This document shows, piece by piece, positions 58,192-64,000 of a DNA stretch of 64,000 nucleotides (positions are counted from its first letter, which is position 1; each line of letters opens with the position of its first letter). Both the position numbers and the translations under genes were made by a program. The stretch is from contig NZ_BLTJ01000004.1 in assembly GCF_013282095.1 (NCBI RefSeq), positions 186,001 through 250,000 of the forward strand, in the 5' to 3' direction. The notes beneath the pieces are model-generated. The model was not told the origin of the DNA. It searched no databases and saw nothing but the letters and a program-made list of their open reading frames with translations. This DNA comes from Enterocloster alcoholdehydrogenati (GTDB lineage: Bacteria; Bacillota; Clostridia; Lachnospirales; Lachnospiraceae).

Positions 58192-59298
58192 ATGAATGAC
58201 AGCGCATATATGAATCTTGCGCTGCAGCTTGCAAAGAAAGGCCGCGGCTGGACATCTCCCAATCCTATGGTGGGGGCTGTCATTGTAAAAAACGGGAAGA
58301 TCATCGGGCAGGGATGGCATGAAGCATATGGCAGGCCCCATGCAGAGCGGAATGCTCTGGAAACCTGCACGGAAAATCCCAAAGGCGCGGTTATGTATGT
58401 GACATTGGAACCGTGCTGTCACTATGGGAAACAGCCACCTTGCACGGAGGCCATTATAAACGCAGGCATTTCCCGCGTAGTGACCGGTTCCGCCGATCCA
58501 AATCCGAAGGTTGACGGGAAGGGAATTCAAATTCTGCTAGAGCATGGGATCAAGGTGACAGAGCACGTTTTGCAGGAGGAATGTGACCGGCTCAATGAAG
58601 TGTTCTTTCACTATATTTTAACGAAACGTCCCTTTGTAGTGATGAAGTATGCGATGACCATGGACGGGAAGATTGCCGCTTACACGGGTGCGTCAAAATG
58701 GATCACAGGAGAAACCGCACGAAATCATGTGTGGAAACAGCGCCGCCGGTATACGGCAATTATGGCAGGGGTTGGAACGGTGCTGGCAGACGATCCCATG
58801 CTGGACGGCCGGATAAAAAACGGGAAAAATCCCATACGCATCATCTGTGATACCCGACTTCGCACACCGCTTCATGCACAGGTTATTTCCACAGCCGAAC
58901 AGATTCCCGTCATTCTTGCGACCTGCTGCAATGACAGGGATAGGAAGCGTATTTACGAGGAAAAGGGCTGCCGTATCTTTACGGTTGAGGAGAAAGAGGG
59001 TCATGTGAATCTGGAAAAGCTGATGGAAAGGCTGGGGCGGGAGCAGATTGACAGCATTTTGCTGGAGGGCGGCGGTACGCTCAACTGGGCGGCGCTTGAA
59101 AGCGGCATCGTTCAAAAAGTACAGGCTTATATTGCCCCGAAGCTGTTTGGCGGAGAAAAAGCAAAGACACCGGTAGAGGGCGCAGGCGTTGAGTTTCCTT
59201 CTTCTGCGTTTCAACTAAAAAACAGCACAGTCATACGCCTGGGTGAGGATATTCTGATAGAAAGCGAGGTGAAGCCAAATGTTCACGGGGATTATTGA
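58192..59298 (+). CDS. ribD: Bifunctional diaminohydroxyphosphoribosylaminopyrimidine deaminase / reductase
   Basis: A 368-residue RibD catalysing steps two and three of riboflavin synthesis. The deaminase domain has zinc ligands in RPHAERNALETC near residue 45 and LEPCCHYGKQPPCTEAII near residue 70. The reductase domain (about 145-368) has FVVMKYAMTMDGKIAAYTGA, SKWITGETAR and ILLEGGGTLNWAAL. ATG 58192 follows GGAGGTGAT. It overlaps ribE by 20 bases. Expression is gated by the FMN riboswitch. Confidence 0.96.
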   Translation: MNDSAYMNLALQLAKKGRGWTSPNPMVGAVIVKNGKIIGQGWHEAYGRPHAERNALETCTENPKGAVMYVTLEPCCHYGKQPPCTEAIINAGISRVVTGSADPNPKVDGKGIQILLEHGIKVTEHVLQEECDRLNEVFFHYILTKRPFVVMKYAMTMDGKIAAYTGASKWITGETARNHVWKQRRRYTAIMAGVGTVLADDPMLDGRIKNGKNPIRIICDTRLRTPLHAQVISTAEQIPVILATCCNDRDRKRIYEEKGCRIFTVEEKEGHVNLEKLMERLGREQIDSILLEGGGTLNWAALESGIVQKVQAYIAPKLFGGEKAKTPVEGAGVEFPSSAFQLKNSTVIRLGEDILIESEVKPNVHGDY

Positions 59299-59926
59299 AG
59301 AAATCGGAACCGTAAAGCAGATCAGACAGGGAACGGCCTCTGCGGTTTTGAATATCCGTGCAGAGCGTGTGCTGGAGGGAACAAAGGTGGGCGACAGCAT
59401 TGCGGTTAATGGGATCTGCCTGACCGTTATATCCCTGTTTCCCGACGCCTTTACAGCGGACGTTATGCACGAAACACTGAACCGTGCGGCAATGTCAGGG
59501 CTTGCCTGCCAAAAACGCGTGAATTTAGAGAGGGCCATGCAGATAAACGGCCGTTTTAACGGGCATATGGTAGCCGGCCATATAGACGGAACAGGAAAAA
59601 TCATCCATATACATAGAGACGATACGGCAGTCTGGTTTACAATACAGACAAAGCCGGAAATAATGCGTTATATTGTGGAAAAAGGCTCTGTGGCGATTGA
59701 CGGCATCAGTCTTACCGCGGTAAATATTAAAAAGACCAGTTTTTCTGTTTCAGCCATTCCACATACGGTAAGGCAGACCATTTTGCAGGATCTGAAAGAG
59801 GGGGAGCTTGTTAATCTGGAAACCGATCTTATGGGGAAATATGCGGGAAAATTTCTGTTTCCCTCTGCAGAGCAGCAGAAGGGTCATAGGATCACAAAGG
59901 AATTTTTAACCAATTGCGGATTTTAG
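59279..59926 (+). CDS. ribE: Riboflavin synthase, alpha subunit
   Basis: A 215-residue lumazine-dismutating enzyme that converts two 6,7-dimethyl-8-ribityllumazines to riboflavin. It starts with the family signature MFTGIIEEIGTVKQI, and the two lumazine-binding barrels are visible (first with GDSIAVNGICLTV, second with GSVAIDGISLTAVNI), each with MxHTxx-type ends (MHETLNR; IPHTVRQT). It overlaps ribD and is 10 bases before ribBA. Confidence 0.96.
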   Translation: MFTGIIEEIGTVKQIRQGTASAVLNIRAERVLEGTKVGDSIAVNGICLTVISLFPDAFTADVMHETLNRAAMSGLACQKRVNLERAMQINGRFNGHMVAGHIDGTGKIIHIHRDDTAVWFTIQTKPEIMRYIVEKGSVAIDGISLTAVNIKKTSFSVSAIPHTVRQTILQDLKEGELVNLETDLMGKYAGKFLFPSAEQQKGHRITKEFLTNCGF

Positions 59927-59935
59927 GAGGTAAGG

Positions 59936-61135
59936 ATGAGAGCATTTAACACAGTGGATGAGGCAATAGAAGATTTAAAAAAGGGTAAAATTATCTTGGT
60001 CACAGATGATGCGGAGCGTGAAAATGAGGGGGATTTTATCTGTGCGGCAGAGTTTGCCACCACGGAAAATATCAATTTTATGGCAACCTACGGAAAAGGG
60101 CTGATCTGTATGCCTATGTCAGAGGACTACGTGAAAAAGTTAGAAATCCCTCAAATGGTAGATAAAAACACAGACAATCATGAAACCGCTTTTACGGTGT
60201 CCATTGATCATGTATCAACGTCTACGGGGATTTCAGCAGCAGAACGCTCGGCAACGGCGCTTGCCTGTGTGGCAAAAAATGCGAAGCCAAAAGATTTCCG
60301 CAGACCTGGACATATGTTTCCTCTGCTGGCAAAGAAAAACGGCGTACTGGAACGAAACGGACACACAGAGGCTACAGTGGATTTATGCCGTCTGGCCGGT
60401 TTGAACACGTGCGGGCTGTGCTGTGAAGTGATGGGAGATGACGGGACCATGATGCGTACGCCGGAACTTTTGGAGCTGGCGCAGCGTTTTGGGATAAAAA
60501 TCATCACGATCCGGGATCTGCAAAATTACAGAAAGTGTCATGAGAGGCTGATCGACCGTGTAACTTCGGTCAAAATGCCCACAAAGTACGGGGATTTTAC
60601 TGCCTGCGGATATGTGAATCGGCTGAATGGAGAACATCATGTGGCGCTGATAAAAGGCGAGGTTGGCGATGGAACGGATATTTTATGCCGCGTTCATTCC
60701 GAGTGTCTGACTGGTGATGTCTTTGGCTCTCTGCGGTGCGACTGCGGACAGCAGCTTGCCGCCGCTCTGATGCAAATAGAAAGAGAGGGACGGGGAATTC
60801 TGCTTTATATGCGGCAGGAGGGGCGCGGGATCGGGCTTATCAATAAAATGAGGGCTTATGAACTGCAGGAAAAGGGGATGGATACGCTGGAGGCCAACCT
60901 CGCGCTGGGATTTTCCGGGGATGAGCGGGAATATTATATTGGAGCGCAGATTTTGAGGGATTTGGGCGCTACAAGTATCAGACTTTTGACGAATAACCCG
61001 GATAAGGTATATCAACTGGAAGAATTTGGAATGAAGATAACTCAGCGAGTACCGCTTCAGATGGCGGCTACGGCCCATGATTTGTTTTATCTGAAAACCA
61101 AGCAGGCCCGTATGGGGCATATTTTAAACTATTAA
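59936..61135 (+). CDS. ribBA: Bifunctional DHBP synthase / GTP cyclohydrolase II
   Basis: A 399-residue fusion that makes both precursors of riboflavin. The N-terminal DHBP synthase domain (1-200) has [20 protein letters not shown] near residue 22 and [20 protein letters not shown] near residue 122. The C-terminal GTP cyclohydrolase II domain has [19 protein letters not shown] near residue 250 with three zinc Cys, and [24 protein letters not shown] precedes the ATG. It is third in the operon. Confidence 0.97.
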   Translation: MRAFNTVDEAIEDLKKGKIILVTDDAERENEGDFICAAEFATTENINFMATYGKGLICMPMSEDYVKKLEIPQMVDKNTDNHETAFTVSIDHVSTSTGISAAERSATALACVAKNAKPKDFRRPGHMFPLLAKKNGVLERNGHTEATVDLCRLAGLNTCGLCCEVMGDDGTMMRTPELLELAQRFGIKIITIRDLQNYRKCHERLIDRVTSVKMPTKYGDFTACGYVNRLNGEHHVALIKGEVGDGTDILCRVHSECLTGDVFGSLRCDCGQQLAAALMQIEREGRGILLYMRQEGRGIGLINKMRAYELQEKGMDTLEANLALGFSGDEREYYIGAQILRDLGATSIRLLTNNPDKVYQLEEFGMKITQRVPLQMAATAHDLFYLKTKQARMGHILNY

Positions 61136-61158
61136 GAGTGAAAGTGAGGAAAATGGAT

Positions 61159-61626
61159 ATGAAAATATTTGAGGGGAAACTGGTATCACATGAAATAAAA
61201 ATCGGTATTGTTGCGGCAAGATTTAATGAGTTTATCACTTCAAAACTGTTAAGCGGAGCCGTGGACGGACTGCTCCGTCATGATGTGAAAGAGGAGGATA
61301 TTCATGTTGCCTGGGTGCCGGGAGCGTTTGAGATCCCTCTGACTGCGTCAAAAATGGTCAAAAGCGGAGCCTACGACGCGGTGATCTGCCTGGGTGCGGT
61401 CATTCGCGGTTCAACCAGCCATTATGATTATGTATGCAATGAGGTTTCAAAGGGAATTTCAGCCGTATCGCTGGAAAGCGGAGTCCCTGTGCTGTTCGGT
61501 GTTCTCACGACCGAGAATCTGGAACAGGCCATTGAGCGGGCGGGTACAAAAGCCGGGAATAAAGGCTATGACTGCGCGGTAAGCGCTATTGAGATGGTGA
61601 ATCTGATCCGGGAAATAGAAAAATAG
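61159..61626 (+). CDS. ribH: 6,7-dimethyl-8-ribityllumazine synthase
   Basis: A 155-residue lumazine synthase that forms icosahedral or pentameric shells. Family segments are [20 protein letters not shown] near residue 15, [17 protein letters not shown] near residue 50, [19 protein letters not shown] near residue 73 with the catalytic His, and [18 protein letters not shown] prefer ATG 61159 because GTGAGGA then stands 8 bases upstream; GTG 61138 and ATG 61153 are other in-frame options. It is the last gene of the rib operon. Ten of its eleven lysines are AAA. Confidence 0.96.
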   Translation: MKIFEGKLVSHEIKIGIVAARFNEFITSKLLSGAVDGLLRHDVKEEDIHVAWVPGAFEIPLTASKMVKSGAYDAVICLGAVIRGSTSHYDYVCNEVSKGISAVSLESGVPVLFGVLTTENLEQAIERAGTKAGNKGYDCAVSAIEMVNLIREIEK

Positions 61627-61660
61627 AGAATAAGGCGGCGGGGGATTCTTCCGAAAAAAC

Positions 61661-61689
61661 TGGACACACCGCATATTTTGTGCTAAACT
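61661..61689 (+). promoter_or_regulatory. Sigma-A promoter of rnpB
   Basis: TGGACA (61661-61666) and TAAACT (61684-61689) with a 17-base spacer and TGC extended -10, 10 bases before the RNA start. Confidence 0.7.
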
Positions 61690-61698
61690 ACCATCATT

Positions 61699-62046
61699 GT
61701 GAGTAAGACAGATGGCCGCTGCTGCGATACCGAGAGGCCGCAGGAGAGGAAAGTCCGGGCTTCACAGGGCAGGGTGCCAGATAACGTCTGGCGGAGGCGA
61801 CTCCAGGGATAGTGCAACAGAAATATACCGCCGGCTTTCGGGCTGGTAAGGGTGGAAGGGCAGTGTAAGAGACTACCGCCCGGCTGGTAACAGGCGGGGC
61901 ATATGTAAACCCCACTCGAAGCAAGACCAAACAGGAAGCATATGGCGGCCCGTCAGCTTCCGGGTAGGTTGCTTGAGGCTGCCGGTGACGGCAGTCCTAG
62001 ATAGATGGCCATCCAATGACATAACCCGGCTTATCGTTTTGCTCAC
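61699..62046 (+). ncRNA. rnpB: RNase P RNA (class A)
   Basis: The catalytic RNA of RNase P that removes tRNA 5' leaders. The conserved core is present: GAGGAAAGTCCGGGC near 61744, then the GAGGCGACTCCAGGGATAGTGCAACAGAAA-type region (conserved P7-P11 part) and CCCGGCTTATC near the 3' end. The ends GTGAGTAAGACAG and TTTTGCTCAC pair as P1. About 348 nucleotides with the extended helices of the ancestral A type, which is less usual than type B for Bacillus but is normal for clostridia. Confidence 0.97.
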
Positions 62047-62056
62047 AGTGCAAAGA

Positions 62057-62106
62057 AGATCACAGGGATCGGAAGAGACTCATTCCGTCCAGGTGGTCTT
62101 TTTTAC
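62057..62106 (+). terminator. Intrinsic terminator after rnpB
   Basis: AGATCAC pairs with GTGGTCT and GGATCGGAA with TTCCGTCC inside, followed by TTTTTTA. Confidence 0.75.
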
Positions 62107-62114
62107 TGCACAAA

Positions 62115-62151
62115 CTGTCTTGTCATATATCAAAAATGATTGACAAGACAG
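62115..62151. promoter_or_regulatory. Long inverted repeat over the ECF transporter promoter, probable operator
   Basis: CTGTCTTGTCA and TGACAAGACAG form perfect 11-base arms separated by 15 bases. The right arm contains the -35 box TTGACA. There is no U tract, so an operator is more likely than a terminator. The regulator is not in the window. Confidence 0.65.
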
Positions 62152-62168
62152 TGGCGGGGCGGTAAAAT
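62140..62168 (+). promoter_or_regulatory. Sigma-A promoter of the ECF transporter genes
   Basis: A perfect TTGACA (62140-62145), 17-base spacer and TAAAAT (62163-62168), 53 bases before the S-component start. Confidence 0.8.
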
Positions 62169-62221
62169 GAAAATCGTTTAGATTCCGGTTTGTAAAGCCG
62201 GAGAACAGGGAGGAAATGATG

Positions 62222-62824
62222 ATGAACCATATTTTCAAGACAAAATTCAATGCAGCCTGTTTCGTGCTGATTCCGGCCTGCATCGGCATCAACTATCTGG
62301 GTAAGCTGTTTGCTTCTGTTTTAAAGCTGCCCCTGTGGCTGGACTCTATTGGCACCTGCATCGGCGCTGTCCTGGGAGGACCGGTGATCGGAGCGATCTG
62401 CGGCGCGGCTAATAACCTGATCTACGGCTTTACCACAGGAGATGCCATTACTCTTATCTATGCCCTTACCAGCCTGTGTATCGGCGTAGCAGTGGGAATC
62501 ATGGCAAGACTGGGACAGATGAAGAGCCTTAAGGGCGCTGTTCTTACTGCCTGCGCAGGAGGTTTTACGGCTGTTGCGGTCTCCACCCCGCTGAATATCC
62601 TGTTCTGGGGAGGCACCACAGGAAATGTATGGGGCGATGCTGTATTTGCCTGGTCTCAGGCATCGGCTATGCCGGTTGTCCTTGGCTCTCTCCTTGATGA
62701 GATAGTGGTGGATGTGCCGGATAAGCTGATTACTCTGTTGATCACCTATGCTATTGTAAAGGGGCTTCCCAGGAAGCTGACCTCCCTGTATGATGTAAAT
62801 GAGGAGATCGAAAGGCTGGATTGA
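62222..62824 (+). CDS. ECF transporter substrate-binding (S) component
   Basis: A 200-residue membrane protein with about six spans. The first span contains small residues and the pattern FNAACFVLIPACIGINYLG; LDSIGTCIGAVLGGPVIGAI and NNLIYGFTTGDAITLIYAL follow, which resembles ECF S proteins of the vitamin/nucleoside type. The substrate cannot be named from the sequence. Three ATGs stand in a row (62216, 62219, 62222); the last has the best distance to GGGAGG. It is followed by the T component after 33 bases, a dedicated (group I) module. Confidence 0.82.
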   Translation: MNHIFKTKFNAACFVLIPACIGINYLGKLFASVLKLPLWLDSIGTCIGAVLGGPVIGAICGAANNLIYGFTTGDAITLIYALTSLCIGVAVGIMARLGQMKSLKGAVLTACAGGFTAVAVSTPLNILFWGGTTGNVWGDAVFAWSQASAMPVVLGSLLDEIVVDVPDKLITLLITYAIVKGLPRKLTSLYDVNEEIERLD

Positions 62825-62857
62825 CCAGACGGGGAATGACCAAGGAAAGGGACGGAT

Positions 62858-63634
62858 ATGAAACGGATCACTCTTTATGTGGAACAGGACACCTGGCTTA
62901 CCAGGCTCCATCCATTTTCAAAACTGTTTTACATACTCACAGCGGTGGCGGTTCCCCTGGCCGGGGGAGCGCTGTGGATGTACGGGCTTATGATTGCCAT
63001 AAGCCTGTGTTTTCTCATCAGCGGAAAGGTAATCGGGCGGGTGCTGCCCCTGATTGCCTTTTCCTTTACCATTATTCTGACGGTATTTCTGATCCATGGA
63101 TTGTTTAACCAGAACAATCATGACCTGCTGTTTCAGGCAGGTCCTCTTAAATTTTACAGAGAGGGCCTTTTGTATGCCCTCCGCATTGGCTGCAATATTT
63201 TAAATATGCTTCTGGCTTTTGCTGTGTTCGTGCTTTCTGTGCGCCCGGCGGATCTGGTAGAAGATCTGGAGCAGCTGGGCTTTTCGCCCCGTTTTGGCTA
63301 TATGATCAATTCCGTTTTTCAGATCATTCCGCAGATGATGGGAACGATGAATATAATCATGGATGCCCAGAGGAGCCGGGGAATGGAGACGGAGGGGAAT
63401 CTTATTACCCGGGCAAAGGCATTTATCCCCCTGATATCCCCTGTAGTCAGCAGTTCCCTGATCAACACCAGGGAACGGGCCATTGCTCTGGAGGTTCGGG
63501 GGTTTGGGAGCGGCGAGAAAAAGACCTTCCTGCGGGAACGCAGGATGGAAAAAAGAGACCACGGGTTTATGACCTGTATGGCGGCGCTTGTGATTATTTC
63601 TGTGGTTTGGAGGATCATTCATGTCATTTATTAG
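62858..63634 (+). CDS. ecfT: ECF transporter transmembrane (T) component
   Basis: A 258-residue EcfT with about five spans. The two cytoplasmic coupling motifs that contact the ATPases are seen in MDAQRSRGMETEG near residue 168 and IALEVRGFGSGEK near residue 209. VRPADLVEDLEQLGFSPRFG is a typical preceding helix. AAGGGA precedes the ATG. It overlaps the ATPase gene by 14 bases. Confidence 0.92.
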   Translation: MKRITLYVEQDTWLTRLHPFSKLFYILTAVAVPLAGGALWMYGLMIAISLCFLISGKVIGRVLPLIAFSFTIILTVFLIHGLFNQNNHDLLFQAGPLKFYREGLLYALRIGCNILNMLLAFAVFVLSVRPADLVEDLEQLGFSPRFGYMINSVFQIIPQMMGTMNIIMDAQRSRGMETEGNLITRAKAFIPLISPVVSSSLINTRERAIALEVRGFGSGEKKTFLRERRMEKRDHGFMTCMAALVIISVVWRIIHVIY

Positions 63635-64000
63635 TGTGGAACATTTAAAATACCGTTATCCCCATGGAAAGAGGCTGGCTCTGGATGGCCTGGACTTTCA
63701 GGTGGAAAAAGGGGAATTTATCGGCATAGCAGGAGCAAATCAGGCAGGAAAGAGCACGCTCTGCCAGGCCCTTGCTGGACTTGTTCCCAATATGTTTAAG
63801 GGAGCTTACGGCGGCAGAGTGTGGGTGGATGGTCTGGAGACGGAAGCAGTGCCTGTGGCCCGGCTGTGCAAAAAGGTAGGGCTTGTTTTTCAAAACCCCT
63901 TTAACCAGCTTTCCGGGGCAAAGGATACCGTGTTTGAGGAAGTGGCCTTCGGCCTTCAGAACCTGGGAGTGCCGGCTTCTGAAATCCGGCGGCGGGTGGA
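63621..64000 (+). CDS. ecfA: ECF transporter ATP-binding (A) component, 3' end outside window
   Basis: 126 residues are visible, running off the window. The start MSFISVEHLKYRYPHGKR lies within the end of ecfT, behind GGAGG. Walker A is GIAGANQAGKSTLCQALAG near residue 36 and the Q-loop GLVFQNPFNQLSGAKDTVFE near residue 93. The unusual AGANQAGKST spelling fits ECF ATPases encoded as long fused A-A proteins, but whether it is fused cannot be seen here. Confidence 0.92.
   Translation, partial: MSFISVEHLKYRYPHGKRLALDGLDFQVEKGEFIGIAGANQAGKSTLCQALAGLVPNMFKGAYGGRVWVDGLETEAVPVARLCKKVGLVFQNPFNQLSGAKDTVFEEVAFGLQNLGVPASEIRRRV

Overview
The window is a contiguous stretch of a Firmicutes chromosome, most likely a gut-type, spore-forming Lachnospiraceae (the Clostridium/Enterocloster/Hungatella neighbourhood; genus is an inference). 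Pointers are the infB-rbfA-nrnA-truB-ribF-rpsO-pnp gene order, AGGAGG-type ribosome sites, sigma-A promoters with 16-18 base spacers, a T-box leader, an FMN riboswitch, a CIRCE element, a bacterial class A RNase P RNA, DUF1292 and DUF5721 proteins and a Csp-like subtilisin. Base composition is close to balanced. No phage, insertion sequence, CRISPR array, rRNA or tRNA was seen.

Layout. 1-8785: translation and RNA metabolism (end of infB, rbfA, nrnA, truB, ribF, rpsO, pnp, gltX). 8787-13668: a UvrD-like helicase, a corrinoid adenosyltransferase, a DUF1292 protein and a Csp-like S8 peptidase. 13793-17050: an AraC regulator divergent from a GH105/88 unsaturated glucuronyl hydrolase, then a LacI regulator. 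17278-25680: a one-direction block holding a TauT/NitT-type ABC importer followed by homologues of glucosamine-6-P deaminase, phosphofructokinase, triose-phosphate isomerase, lactate racemase (LarA) and class II aldolase. 25857-34826: DUF5721, rpoD, CIRCE-controlled htpG, a secreted repeat protein, DegV, CapA-like and a radical SAM protein. 35082-45841: galK, pncB, a duplicated CmpB-like membrane protein, T-box/ileS and glycogen phosphorylase. 46001-49965: metF, a stand-alone MetH activation domain and metH. 50015-56824: DUF368 (PopT-like), then a zinc block (HAD, znuA, znuC, znuB, a His/Cys-repeat CobW GTPase and a CobW-YcgQ-like fusion). 56919-61626: patatin-like lipase, then FMN riboswitch and ribDEBAH. 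61699-62046: RNase P RNA. 62222-64000: an ECF transporter (S, T and the start of A).

Most interesting is the 17.3-25.7 kb block. Its enzymes reproduce the logic isomerase, kinase, aldolase, triose isomerase, but the NagB-like and TIM-like proteins keep most catalytic positions while losing the loops that hold a sugar phosphate. The kinase and aldolase also have altered signatures, the importer is of the sulfonate/nitrate type, and a LarA-like protein is inserted. I infer a parallel glycolysis for a hexose or sugar acid carrying an anionic group other than phosphate; the substrate is not known. A perfect palindrome between the LacI gene and the importer is the likely operator.

Other points are HrcA-type (CIRCE) control of htpG, a 51-base His/Cys tandem repeat in a zinc GTPase, a CobW/YcgQ-like fusion, tandem terminators below the FMN riboswitch, and a long inverted repeat over the promoter of the ECF transporter.
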